NCBI RefSeq assembly: GCF_014202575.1
Contig: NZ_JACHHB010000008.1
Coordinates: 1 to 64,000, forward strand
DNA length: 64,000 nt
Reading direction: 5' to 3'
Source of the DNA: Texcoconibacillus texcoconensis
GTDB taxonomy: Bacteria; Bacillota; Bacilli; Bacillales; Salisediminibacteriaceae
Below the pieces are notes generated by a model. That model saw only the letters and a program-made list of their open reading frames with translations, was not told the DNA's origin and made no database searches. Below are positions 43,669 through 51,327 of the stretch, piece by piece. A program made the position numbers and the translations under genes. Position 1 is the first letter of the stretch; each line of letters starts with the position of its first letter.

Positions 43669-44499
43669 ATGCACACGCAGGCAATAAAAATAGCGTTAGG
43701 CGTAACGATTTTATTTTCGACTTTCTTCATCACCCCCCCTGTGTTCGCCGAGGATAACGATCAAGACGCTGAGGACGAGGTTGAAGTCGTCGATGAAATT
43801 GATGAAATTGATGAAATTGATGAAATCGATGAGGTTGATGAAATTAGCGATAAAATTGAAGAAGTAAATGGTGAAAACGACACTGAACTTGATAAGGAAC
43901 AAGAAGCAAGCCAAGATTTAGAAGAAATTGACGAAGATAAACTGCCATTTACAGACATCAATCGAGATGATGAAGCTTATGAAGAAATTCAATTTCTATA
44001 TGAACGAGAAATCATTGAAGGATATGATCATAACACCTTTCAAAAAGATACACCCGTTTCACGTGCAGAAGTTGCACACATGATTGTAACAGAAAGAAAT
44101 TGGGATAACTTTTACGAGCAAGGTGCGGAGATTGATTTAGCAAACGATTTTAATGACTTAAATCAAGAGCACTGGGCTTATAATGCTTTAGCAACACTTG
44201 TCATCAATAATATGCTTCAAGGAGATCACCAATCTTTGCGCCCAGATGACGGGATGACAAGAAGTGAAGTTGCCGCTCTTCTAAACCGTACATATGACCT
44301 AGCTCCAGCATATGGTTTTGCCAGCTTTGAAGATGTTTCGGTGGATCATTGGGCTTACACGGATATCAACATTTTATCCAAAAATGCCATCACGACACAG
44401 GCTGGAGAACATTTCTTTCCTAACCAAGAAGTAACACGCGGTGAACTTGCCCTCTTCCTTGCTAGAGTGCTCGATGACCGTTTTAAAATGATCGACTAA
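43669..44499 (+). CDS. Small SLH-domain protein
   Basis: A 276-aa secreted protein. The signal peptide ends near FFITPPVFAE (about residue 28). The next stretch is an almost pure acidic repeat, EIDEIDEIDEIDEVDEI, encoded by 9-bp tandem units. The rest (about 90-276) is three SLH modules (FLYEREIIEGYDHNTFQKDT, LVINNMLQGDHQSLRPDDGM, ILSKNAITTQAGEHFFPNQE). AAGGAGG precedes the ATG with a longish 11-nt spacer. There is no catalytic domain, so it may be a minor S-layer or spacer protein. It lies divergently from the SLH glucosaminidase. Confidence 0.88.
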   Translation: MHTQAIKIALGVTILFSTFFITPPVFAEDNDQDAEDEVEVVDEIDEIDEIDEIDEVDEISDKIEEVNGENDTELDKEQEASQDLEEIDEDKLPFTDINRDDEAYEEIQFLYEREIIEGYDHNTFQKDTPVSRAEVAHMIVTERNWDNFYEQGAEIDLANDFNDLNQEHWAYNALATLVINNMLQGDHQSLRPDDGMTRSEVAALLNRTYDLAPAYGFASFEDVSVDHWAYTDINILSKNAITTQAGEHFFPNQEVTRGELALFLARVLDDRFKMID

Positions 44500-44579
44500 A
44501 TCGCTTGTGAACGTGATCGTAAAACTCAAATTACAAAGTGTCAACACGAACTATCAGTTCGTTTCACTCAACAAAGACT

Positions 44580-44609
44580 CGGCGCATAAAGATATGCGTC
44601 GGTTTTTTT
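44580..44609 (+). terminator. Terminator after the small SLH gene
   Basis: CGGCGCATA, a short loop, TATGCGTCG (one G-T pair) and seven T residues. Confidence 0.8.
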
Positions 44610-44625
44610 ACAAATTTTTCTGATA

Positions 44626-44656
44626 TAAAAAGCCCCTACGTTTTCACGTAGAGGCA
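44626..44656 (-). terminator. Terminator facing left
   Basis: The minus strand has GCCTCTACG, a short loop, CGTAGGGGC and TTTTT. It would end transcription of the decayed gene next to it. Confidence 0.8.
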
Positions 44657-44659
44657 TCT

Positions 44660-44890
44660 GTGATTCGTAACTTTTCTTGACGTTTTCGTTTGCTTCAACC
44701 GTTAATGTGTGAGGGTTCATACTCGCATGTTGTCCCTCTAAGACTGCATCATCCATCATGGAAACGTAATAACGCTTCCCATTCCCTTCTTCTACTTCAA
44801 ACGAACTCGTACAGTTGGGTCGTATAAATCACCGACAAATTGTTTTCCATCAAGGATTTCCTCATTGTCGATATCTTCAGGACGCTCGTC
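44660..44890 (-). pseudogene. Frameshifted remnant of an unknown gene
   Basis: One minus-strand frame gives DERPEDIDNEEILDGKQFVG and DLYDPTVRVR, then stops near 44797. One base over, the text continues as FEVEEGNGKRYYVSMMDDAV and further, with no stop until past the terminator at 44626. The two halves read as one protein joined across a single-base frameshift. There is no start with a ribosome site and no recognised family. It fills most of the 459-bp gap between the small SLH gene and the cotX-like gene. Confidence 0.5.
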
Positions 44891-44894
44891 TGCG

Positions 44895-44950
44895 AAAGAG
44901 GAGGCTTACCTCGTAGAAGGCATTCCTTCTACAGGTTCGCCTCCTTTTTA
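44895..44950. terminator. Long hairpin terminator after the cotX-like gene
   Basis: GGAGGC..ACCT.GTAGAAGG pairs with its complement around a 4-nt loop; TTTTTA follows on the plus strand and TCTTT on the minus strand. It lies 9 nt past the coat gene stop. Confidence 0.75.
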
Positions 44951-44958
44951 GCTAGAAA

Positions 44959-45417
44959 TTAAAGAATTTCTAGTTCTACAACGAGCGCGACCAATAGTTG
45001 TAAAAGAATTTGGATATTTGCAGCTACTTGCGTGTCTGTTGTTGTTACGTCTACTTTACGAGAGTTTTCAACAACAGTTTTTTGGAACGTTTTTTGTTTA
45101 ATTTTTGATGTTTGAAGTAACTCTTGTGTTACTTCTTCAGCTTCATTACTGTCTGCAACGGCAATGCTAATAATCACAGCAATCGCTGCTTGAAGTGACG
45201 CTTGTAATGAAAGTGCTGCTTTTGTGTCCGTTGAGTTGATCGCTACATCGCAAGAGTCTTTAATATAGATATATTCCTCTGATAGCTGCATTGTTTTGTT
45301 TTGTTGGTTTGCTTCTTGGGTATCTTCAACTCTTTTTGTTGGGTGGCATGCATCCGGGTCAAGTGCTGACCAACGCTTCTTTTTATCTTTTGGTGAATAA
45401 TACATTTCTTGATTCAC
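44959..45417 (-). CDS. CotX/CotV-type spore coat protein
   Basis: A 152-aa protein with two Coat_X-type repeats. The first covers about residues 47-90 (YIYIKDSCDVAINSTDTKAA then LSLQASLQAAIAVIISIAVA) and the second about 117-152 (KVDVTTTDTQVAANIQILLQ). The alternation of a polar 'DVxxxxTDTxAA' block with a hydrophobic helix is typical of CotX/CotV, major components of the outermost spore crust. It supports the organism being a spore former. The upstream gene is CotW-like, giving a crust gene pair as in the B. subtilis cotVWXYZ cluster. Confidence 0.88.
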   Translation of the reverse strand: MNQEMYYSPKDKKKRWSALDPDACHPTKRVEDTQEANQQNKTMQLSEEYIYIKDSCDVAINSTDTKAALSLQASLQAAIAVIISIAVADSNEAEEVTQELLQTSKIKQKTFQKTVVENSRKVDVTTTDTQVAANIQILLQLLVALVVELEIL

Positions 45418-45541
45418 CTTGAATCCCCCTTTCCATATCGTTCTATATCACAATATGTGTATGAGGGGGACAACGTATAGGAAAGTGCTGAAGTTAGGAG
45501 TCTATTTTTAATAAAGGCGTGATTTTGTGGTTTAGTGTGGT

Positions 45542-45577
45542 AAAGGGTAGGTGCTACTTTGGTAGCACCTACCCTTT
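45542..45577. repeat. Intergenic palindrome, copy 1 of 10
   Basis: AAAGGGTAGGTGCTAC-TTTG-GTAGCACCTACCCTTT, a 16-bp stem, flanked by TTTAG and ATAAAG. It lies 22 bp past the stop of the CotW-like gene. The loop is TTTG rather than TTCG/CGAA. Confidence 0.9.
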
Positions 45578-45599
45578 ACTACGATAAAGCAAGAACAAT

Positions 45600-46025
45600 C
45601 TATTTTTTTCTTCTTCTTTTGCTTCTTTTCTTGCTTTCTTTCCACATTTTCACTTGGCTCACGTCGTTAGGTGCTTGAAATCGCGCCCCACCGCTCCTCG
45701 TTTGTTGATTGACGATCTCATTATTTGGCGGGGATTGTTGTACATTTACTTGACTCTCTCCTTCCGCCTCATCATCACCGTCTGTAATTTCAACACCGCG
45801 ACTAGTTGTATTGTTTGAACTTTGATTTTCCTCTGGGAAGTCTTGTTCCGTTATCTTTTTCTCATGTTCTTCAAGAAAACGTTCTACTTGCCCTTGAATT
45901 TTTGTCACAATGTCTTGCAACTGTTCTTTTTCCGAATCATCAAGTTGACTAGTTGAGTCAACATTATGCCGTTGGAGGATCTTTCTTACCATAAGACTCA
46001 TCATCTTCTGCTGTTCATCTTTCAT
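45600..46025 (-). CDS. CotW-like spore coat protein
   Basis: A 141-aa hydrophilic protein. The ATG at 46025 (MKDEQQKMMS) has GAGGTGA upstream; the longer frame is rejected. The N-terminal helix MVRKILQRHNVDSTSQLDDS and EKEQLQDIVTKIQGQVERFL resembles CotW of B. subtilis (recalled, not aligned). The middle is Asn/Gln/acid-rich and the C-terminus is very basic (KESKKRSKRRRKK). Its location just upstream of the CotX-like gene supports a crust role. A less specific coat protein is the alternative. Confidence 0.65.
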   Translation of the reverse strand: MKDEQQKMMSLMVRKILQRHNVDSTSQLDDSEKEQLQDIVTKIQGQVERFLEEHEKKITEQDFPEENQSSNNTTSRGVEITDGDDEAEGESQVNVQQSPPNNEIVNQQTRSGGARFQAPNDVSQVKMWKESKKRSKRRRKK

Positions 46026-46173
46026 AACTTTCACCTCTTCTTTTATCCTTCTTATGTAAATTATTCGCAAAGGACAAAAAGGGTGTGTATACGGTATAGG
46101 CACATGAGACATTCTGACAACCTACGAAAATTTTTGAGCGTATACCTAGTTGCTTTTGCGGTGTAACGTAATG

Positions 46174-46207
46174 AAGGGTAGGTGCTACCGAAGTAGCACC
46201 TACCCTT
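46174..46207. repeat. Intergenic palindrome, copy 2 of 10
   Basis: AAGGGTAGGTGCTAC-CGAA-GTAGCACCTACCCTT, 15-bp stem, 22 bp past the dsrE stop; ACTAAAG follows on the right. Confidence 0.9.
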
Positions 46208-46229
46208 TACCTTACTAAAGCATATTTTC

Positions 46230-46721
46230 CTAGATAAATAGATTCGTATTTGCTTCATCTGCTTCGGACAAGTACGACGCCACACCAGCATAGTCGAGGT
46301 CATCGATCAATTCCTCTTGTGTAAGCCCCATAACGTCCATCGACATCGTGCAAGCAACCATTTTCACATCCAAGTCTTGAGCCATTTCAATGAGTTCATC
46401 TAAACTGGACACGTTCTTTTCCTTCATCATTTTTTTCATCACTTTCGGCCCCATACCAGCCATGTTCATGTTTGAGAGACCGAGCTTTTTCGGTCCGCGC
46501 GGCATCATGCGCTCAAACATTTTTTCTAAAAATGGCTTCTTCACATTGGCTGATTCGTCTTTACGCAGGACGTTTAGTCCCCAAAATGTAAAGAACATCG
46601 TCACTTGTTTGCCCATCGCAGCCGCTCCTGTTGCGATAATGAAGCTAGCCATCGCTTTATCTAAATCACCGTCAAAGACGATCATCGTTAACTTTTGATT
46701 TTTGTCTACTTCTGTTGTCAT
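46230..46721 (-). CDS. DsrE/DsrF/DrsH-like family protein
   Basis: A 163-aa DsrE2-type protein (YrkE-like). Its N-terminus LTMIVFDGDLDKAMASFIIA and FFTFWGLNVLRKD are the family core; the Met-rich middle (GLSNMNMAGMGPKVMKKMMK) is usual for this subgroup. VACTMSMDVMGL contains the conserved cysteine that can carry persulfide sulfur. GGAGAGAAG precedes the ATG. It is last in the persulfide operon (TusA-rhodanese to DsrE) and probably takes part in sulfur relay between the TusA proteins and the rhodaneses. A palindrome copy separates it from cstR. Confidence 0.9.
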   Translation of the reverse strand: MTTEVDKNQKLTMIVFDGDLDKAMASFIIATGAAAMGKQVTMFFTFWGLNVLRKDESANVKKPFLEKMFERMMPRGPKKLGLSNMNMAGMGPKVMKKMMKEKNVSSLDELIEMAQDLDVKMVACTMSMDVMGLTQEELIDDLDYAGVASYLSEADEANTNLFI

Positions 46722-46762
46722 CTTCTCTCCACCCTTTCAATACGTTCAGTTTCTTACCGGAT

Positions 46763-46819
46763 CACCACTTTAACGATTTAAAGTGGTGCACGGTAGGTGC
46801 TACCGAAGTAGCACCTACC
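46763..46819. repeat. Intergenic palindrome, copy 3 of 10, with a second hairpin
   Basis: The core GGTAGGTGCTAC-CGAA-GTAGCACCTACC (46792-46819) has a shortened stem and is joined by another hairpin, CACCACTTTAA-CGAT-TTAAAGTGGTG (46763-46788). It lies between cstR and dsrE, inside the presumed operon. Confidence 0.85.
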
Positions 46820-46849
46820 CTTCACCTAGCTAAAGCGCCCCGCTTCTTT

Positions 46850-47116
46850 CTACCGACTCTTCACGAGTAGTTTCACAGCTTCTTCCATAACGTCATCTGT
46901 GTCTTCGCCGTCAACGATACGGTCGCGGACGCATTGTTCTAAGTTTTGTGCGACGATGAGTGCCATCGTTTTATCTAGAGCCGAGCGCGCAGCGGAAAGT
47001 TGATAGATCAGGTCGCGACATTCTTTTTCTTCATCCATCATCTTCATGACACCGCGAATTTGTCCTTCAACGCGACGCAGGCGCCCTTTCATCTTTTCAT
47101 CATGACTCGCTCCCAT
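46850..47116 (-). CDS. cstR: CstR-type persulfide-sensing repressor
   Basis: CsoR-family repressor, 88 aa from the ATG at 47116 (MGASHDEKMK; AGGAGGGG upstream). The helix block GRLRRVEGQIRGVMKMM is the DNA-binding core. Cys33 and Cys62 are present, but the copper-ligand His of CsoR (four residues before the second Cys) is Asn58, which points to CstR, where the two cysteines react with persulfide. It lies within the operon it would regulate. Inverted repeats TATAC-N7-GGTATA in the promoter region are its probable operators. Confidence 0.88.
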   Translation of the reverse strand: MGASHDEKMKGRLRRVEGQIRGVMKMMDEEKECRDLIYQLSAARSALDKTMALIVAQNLEQCVRDRIVDGEDTDDVMEEAVKLLVKSR

Positions 47117-47117
47117 C

Positions 47118-48794
47118 TTAAACCCCTCCTTTCGCTTTGAGCTCAGCTTTGGCACTGTCGACGGTGACATGCGCAATCGCCTCATCCCCGATCACATCGG
47201 AAAAGCTCGCTCGCTTCATGACGTCACGAACCGGTCCCTTCGCACGTGCAATCGCGATCTGATAACCTTGCTCCACTCGTTCTTTCATCCACGCCTTAAG
47301 TTCATCAGCTGCTACCGCGTCCATATCATTGATCCCACTGAAATCAAGCACAATTCCACGAATTTCCCGACGGGCGTCCAACCGTTTCTGCAACTGTTCT
47401 TCTAACTCTGGTACATTCGTAAAATATAGCGGTGCATCCATGCGACAAACGAGCACTTCCGGGTCAATGTCTACATCTGGATATCGCTCTGGATTGCGGT
47501 ACACACCCTCTTCGGCACGGTAACCGAGTTCCACGATATCCGGAAACGCATTTCTCCAAACAAATAACAACAATGAAAAAATAATACCTGTCACTAACCC
47601 CAGCTCAATCCCTAACACAAGCGTCGTCACAAACGTCAACATGAGTGTGACCGCATCACTACGACGAATGCGCCATAAATGAACCGCTTCTTTCACGTCG
47701 ATCAATTTCACAACGGCGACGATAATAATTGCGCCCAATATCGCCTGTGGCAAATAATAAAACCACGATGTGAAAAACAACAACGCGAGCAAAACAAACA
47801 AAGCACTGACGATACCAGCAAACGGCGTTTTCGCCCCCGACTCGTAATTCACCGCCGAACGAGAAAAACCACCTGTAACCGGAAATCCAGAAAAAAACGT
47901 CGTCGCCAAATTTGCAGAACCGAGTCCGATCAATTCTCTGTTCGCATCAAGTGCATACTTTTCTCGCGCAGCGATGATTTTTGCCATCGCATAAGACTCA
48001 GCGTAACCGATAATCGCAATCACTACCGCTGTTGGCAGCAAAGAAACGACCGCACTCATCGTAAGCGTCGGAAAACTTATTGGCGGTAAACCCGCCGGCA
48101 CATCACCGACAATATCCACGCCACTGTCGGCCAACTGTAAACTCGCAACCGTTAAAATTCCAAACACGACGGCAACGAGTGGACCCGGGATTTTCGGTAT
48201 TCGTTTAAACAACAATAATAAAACGACACCGGCGACACCCAATAACAACGTCAATACATGAATGTCATCCAAACGCGTCACGGCCTCACCAGCCATCAAC
48301 ACTGGACTTGCATCATGGACAAATTCATACCCTAGCAAGTGCTTCAACTGGCTAAACGCAATGATCACCGCCGCCGCTGACGTAAACCCACTGATCACTG
48401 CATGTGACATCAACCGCGTCACCGCACCAAGGCGCAGAAAACCTAACACGAGTTGGATCACCCCAACCATCAGTGCCAGCAGCAACACGAGTCCGACATA
48501 TTCAGCCGAGCCCGGCTCTGCCAATTCGGAGACCCCACTAAATACAAGGAGCGAGACGATCGCCACCGGGCCAACCGCCAATTGGCGAGACGTCCCGAGC
48601 AACGCATAAATCAACAACGGAATCGTCGCCGCGTACAAACCCGTAACAGGTGGCATCCCCGCGAGCATCGCATACGCCATCCCTTGTGGCACGAGCATAA
48701 TCGCCACGATTAAACCCGCAACCACATCTTGCTTCAAGTCTTGCCTATTCGCCTGTCGCATCGCCTCAAAGCCTGTTAACCCTTTCGCCATCAT
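47118..48794 (-). CDS. SulP family anion transporter with STAS domain
   Basis: A 558-aa permease. It has about 12 membrane segments; GLIVAIMLVPQGMAYAMLAG near the N-terminus is the SulP signature, and GLGSANLATTFFSGFPVTGG is the other conserved block. A cytoplasmic STAS domain covers about residues 440-550 (FTNVPELEEQLQKRL, IRGIVLDFSGINDMDAVAAD). AAGGAG precedes the ATG pair. It sits between tusA and cstR, almost touching cstR. In this operon it may export sulfite/thiosulfate or import sulfate. The B. subtilis yrk operon has a TauE-type permease in this role. Confidence 0.92.
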   Translation of the reverse strand: MMAKGLTGFEAMRQANRQDLKQDVVAGLIVAIMLVPQGMAYAMLAGMPPVTGLYAATIPLLIYALLGTSRQLAVGPVAIVSLLVFSGVSELAEPGSAEYVGLVLLLALMVGVIQLVLGFLRLGAVTRLMSHAVISGFTSAAAVIIAFSQLKHLLGYEFVHDASPVLMAGEAVTRLDDIHVLTLLLGVAGVVLLLLFKRIPKIPGPLVAVVFGILTVASLQLADSGVDIVGDVPAGLPPISFPTLTMSAVVSLLPTAVVIAIIGYAESYAMAKIIAAREKYALDANRELIGLGSANLATTFFSGFPVTGGFSRSAVNYESGAKTPFAGIVSALFVLLALLFFTSWFYYLPQAILGAIIIVAVVKLIDVKEAVHLWRIRRSDAVTLMLTFVTTLVLGIELGLVTGIIFSLLLFVWRNAFPDIVELGYRAEEGVYRNPERYPDVDIDPEVLVCRMDAPLYFTNVPELEEQLQKRLDARREIRGIVLDFSGINDMDAVAADELKAWMKERVEQGYQIAIARAKGPVRDVMKRASFSDVIGDEAIAHVTVDSAKAELKAKGGV

Positions 48795-48869
48795 CTTCGC
48801 TCCTTTTACACCATTTCAACGAGCTAGCATTCAACGGAAAGCCGGCTCACATCAACACATGTCAACGAC

Positions 48870-49097
48870 CTACGCTTTTCTTATCCAAAACTTGAATGTT
48901 TCCCCATCTTGCTCTTGCGCTAACAGCTCATGGCCAGAAGTCTTCGCCCATGCGACCATATCGGACTCTGAGCCTTTATCCGTCGCGTGAATCTCAAGCA
49001 CCTGCCCGCTCTCTAATTGATCCACCTCTTTTTTCGTCTTAACAACCGGCATCGGACAAGCTAATCCCTTTGCATCTAATAATTTATCACTGTTCAT
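48870..49097 (-). CDS. TusA-like sulfurtransferase
   Basis: A 75-aa single-domain TusA protein (YrkI-like). The motif LDAKGLACPMPVVKTKKEVD places the sulfur-carrying cysteine at residue 14 (CPxP). The fold ends with HELLAQEQDGETFKFWIRK. AGGAGAGG precedes the ATG. It is a small sulfur relay protein between the rhodaneses, the dioxygenase and DsrE. A second TusA domain is fused to a rhodanese in the first gene of the operon. Confidence 0.94.
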   Translation of the reverse strand: MNSDKLLDAKGLACPMPVVKTKKEVDQLESGQVLEIHATDKGSESDMVAWAKTSGHELLAQEQDGETFKFWIRKA

Positions 49098-49179
49098 GTT
49101 TAACCTCTCCTTTTTTTATTAATGAATGAATGGTTCCTCTTTCAACAGACTTTCCATGAATGTGGTGCTGTAACCTTGT

Positions 49180-50310
49180 TTACGAGACAGCACAACGGTT
49201 TGGTCCAATTTCCATTTCGGTTTCTTCTTCTTGATCTGGGTTCAATTTACCCATGTTCGTCTCGCGAATTTCTTGGTACGCGTTTGGCTGTGGTGGTAGG
49301 TTTTCAGTCACCATTTTGCGGAACGCGTCTTCGTCGTCGACGTTGAGCCCTTCGTTGTGTTCGTAAAGGTCGCCAAGGCGCGCGACGACACGGCCGTCGT
49401 TTGCTAGCTCATGCAACTTCGCAAAGTGCGCGGGTAAGACTTGTAAGTTTTGGTCGAGTTTTTTGTAGCGCACGTACAATGTTTCGCGCAGATCGGCAAC
49501 CCAATCTTCTGCGAGACCCGCCAAGTCTGGGCGCCCGATGGAATCGAGGAACAAAATGTCGCCTGTGAACAAGTACGTGTCGTTTAAAATAAACGAAGTG
49601 CTGCCGATCGTATGCCCTGGACTGTATACAGCGCGAATTGTCACTTCATCTTGCCCGAAGACGATTTCTTGACCGTCTTCAACGGGTGTGAAATCGAATT
49701 GCACTTCACCTGCGTCTTTAGAAGGCAAGTAGTACGTACCTTCGTTGTTCGCTGCAAGGCGTCGGCCACCAGAAATGTGGTCAGCATGCAAGTGCGTATC
49801 AATCAGGTGAATCGTGTTTACACCGATTTTGTCAGCAAACGCTTGATACTGATCAGTCATACGGAGTGGATCGATCATCGCCGCTTCATTTCCAGAGACG
49901 ATCATGTACGACAAGCAACCTTTACCGAGACGGACGAATTGATACAGTGCACTGTTGTCACCAAGGTCAGCAATTTTCACCGGCTCGAGATGCTCACTCC
50001 ACGACTTCATCCCACCTTTGAGGGCGGAGACGTCGCGACCAGTCGCTTCCACGATTTGATCAGCGACAAATACGGATGAACCTTCTTTCGCACAAACAAC
50101 GAGAATGTCTTTGTCTTCGGGTAACTGCGGTAAAACCTCATCTACCCCGTCAATCAAATCGAAATACGGTGTGTTCATGCTTTCAATCGTTTCCCCTTCA
50201 ATTTTCCAGTCGTTGAAATCTGCTTCATTCCGAACATCGAGAATGAATAACTCTTCTTGGTTGATCACTTTTTTCGCAACTTCTGAAGCTTCCATCATGT
50301 GTAATGCCAT
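49180..50310 (-). CDS. Rhodanese-MBL fusion persulfide dioxygenase-like protein
   Basis: A 376-aa fusion (YrkH/CstB-like). The N-terminal rhodanese spans about residues 1-112, with [12 protein letters not shown] and the active-site Cys73 in VVCAKEGSS. The metallo-beta-lactamase domain spans about 120-330 with THLHADH (172-178), [11 protein letters not shown] and [18 protein letters not shown], the ETHE1-type iron ligands. The C-terminus extends to CAVS. Such enzymes oxidise glutathione- or low-molecular-weight persulfide to sulfite or thiosulfate. S. aureus CstB has the domains in another order (MBL first), so this is a rearranged relative. Confidence 0.92.
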   Translation of the reverse strand: MALHMMEASEVAKKVINQEELFILDVRNEADFNDWKIEGETIESMNTPYFDLIDGVDEVLPQLPEDKDILVVCAKEGSSVFVADQIVEATGRDVSALKGGMKSWSEHLEPVKIADLGDNSALYQFVRLGKGCLSYMIVSGNEAAMIDPLRMTDQYQAFADKIGVNTIHLIDTHLHADHISGGRRLAANNEGTYYLPSKDAGEVQFDFTPVEDGQEIVFGQDEVTIRAVYSPGHTIGSTSFILNDTYLFTGDILFLDSIGRPDLAGLAEDWVADLRETLYVRYKKLDQNLQVLPAHFAKLHELANDGRVVARLGDLYEHNEGLNVDDEDAFRKMVTENLPPQPNAYQEIRETNMGKLNPDQEEETEMEIGPNRCAVS

Positions 50311-50364
50311 TTTTGGTTTCCCCCTCTATTTTTTTTAACTTTTATTGAAAACGTGAAGTTTTCG

Positions 50365-50931
50365 TTATTTGGACTGAATATCTCCGTCCCACTGGCTCAT
50401 GCCAGGAACGACGTTTTGCACTTTTGAAAACCCGCGGTCAGCCAGTTTTTGCGCCGCCATGCTACTTCGGTTTCCTGTGCGACAAACGACGTTGATCGTT
50501 TTTGCTACGTCAAGTTCTTTCATGCGTTCTTCCAGATCTTCTAGCGGAATTGAAACTGCCCCGGGTATATGACCAAAGGCGTATTCCGCAGGTTCGCGTA
50601 CATCGACGACAAGTGTTTCCTCATCGTTGAGCGCTTCTTTTAATTGGTCATTGTCGATTTCTGGTTCAAATGCTGTGACCTCTTTCGTTTCACTCGGATC
50701 CGCTTTGCGAATGTAGTGAATGAGAAGTTCGCCTTCTTCTTTCGTGCCGATATATTGGTGACCGGTGCTGTCAGCCCACCCTTTCATATCAGCGAGTGAA
50801 CCACGGTCTGTGGCTTCGATCTCTAATACTTCTCCTGCTTCGATTTGGTCGATCGCTTTTTTCGTTTTCACAATTGGCATCGGACATGCGAGGCCTTTTG
50901 CATCAACTTGCAAATTGACGTTGATCGTCAT
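50365..50931 (-). CDS. TusA-rhodanese fusion sulfurtransferase (YrkF/CstA-like)
   Basis: A 188-aa fusion. The TusA domain covers residues about 5-76 with Cys16 in GLACPMPIV. The rhodanese covers about 92-187 with VVDVREPAEYAFGHIPGAV and active-site Cys150 in VVCRTGNRSS. AGGAGG precedes the ATG. It is the first gene behind two CstR-like promoter-operators and accepts persulfide sulfur for relay to partner proteins. The domain order matches B. subtilis YrkF. Confidence 0.94.
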   Translation of the reverse strand: MTINVNLQVDAKGLACPMPIVKTKKAIDQIEAGEVLEIEATDRGSLADMKGWADSTGHQYIGTKEEGELLIHYIRKADPSETKEVTAFEPEIDNDQLKEALNDEETLVVDVREPAEYAFGHIPGAVSIPLEDLEERMKELDVAKTINVVCRTGNRSSMAAQKLADRGFSKVQNVVPGMSQWDGDIQSK

Positions 50932-50971
50932 CGGAACTCCTCCTTAAAGGTTTTTGTTTTTTTCTGTTACA

Positions 50972-50991
50972 TATACAAGTAGGGGTATATA
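50972..50991. promoter_or_regulatory. CstR-like operator, proximal site
   Basis: TATACAAGTAGGGGTATATA, about 40 bp upstream of the first start codon of the persulfide operon. Read on the minus strand it contains TATACCCCTAC-TTGTATA, the same TATAC/GGTATA dyad as the two sites further upstream. Confidence 0.6.
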
Positions 50992-51054
50992 AAGGTGTAA
51001 AAAAATAATCGCGTTTTCGTATTGGTTTTATGAGCAAGTAAAATTTAAGGTCTG

Positions 51055-51100
51055 TATACCCTGTTAGGTATATAATAAATCAACTGCTGTAGGATGTCAA
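51055..51100 (-). promoter_or_regulatory. Promoter with CstR-like operator (P1)
   Basis: The minus strand has TTGACA (51100-51095), 17 nt, TATTAT (51077-51072), then the operator dyad at 51055-51074 (plus strand TATACCCTGTTAGGTATATA), overlapping the end of the -10 and covering the start site. It is about 120 bp from the operon's first start codon. Confidence 0.75.
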
Positions 51101-51202
51101 CATTTCCACTACATTTATTTTGTTTACTTGCAAATGAGCGTCACGTTCCTACGTATACAGGTATATAAAGTTCAAAAAAATGACTTGCTACACACTCTCT
51201 TT

Positions 51203-51248
51203 TATACGGTGTAGGGTATATGGTAAATCGCATTTGATTCGCTGTCAA
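51203..51248 (-). promoter_or_regulatory. Second promoter with CstR-like operator (P2)
   Basis: TTGACA (51248-51243), 17 nt, TACCAT (51225-51220), operator at 51203-51222 (plus strand TATACGGTGTAGGGTATATG). The offset between -10 and operator equals that of P1, suggesting a duplicated regulatory unit. A half site (GTATACAGGTATATA) lies between them near 51153-51167. Confidence 0.65.
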
Positions 51249-51274
51249 CTTTTTATTTCTTGCTTTACCGTATT

Positions 51275-51310
51275 AAAGGGTAGGTGCTACTTCGGTAGCA
51301 CCTACCCTTT
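51275..51310. repeat. Intergenic palindrome, copy 4 of 10
   Basis: AAAGGGTAGGTGCTAC-TTCG-GTAGCACCTACCCTTT, 17 bp past the stop of the nitrilase-family gene; outer GCTTTA and ATAAAG arms present. Confidence 0.92.
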
Positions 51311-51327
51311 ACTGTGATAAAGTTTTC

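Noticed and set aside
45418-45470. Sigma-K promoter before the cotX-like gene
   Set aside because: A CATACACAT string is present, but the -10 does not fit CATANNNTA and no -35 could be placed.
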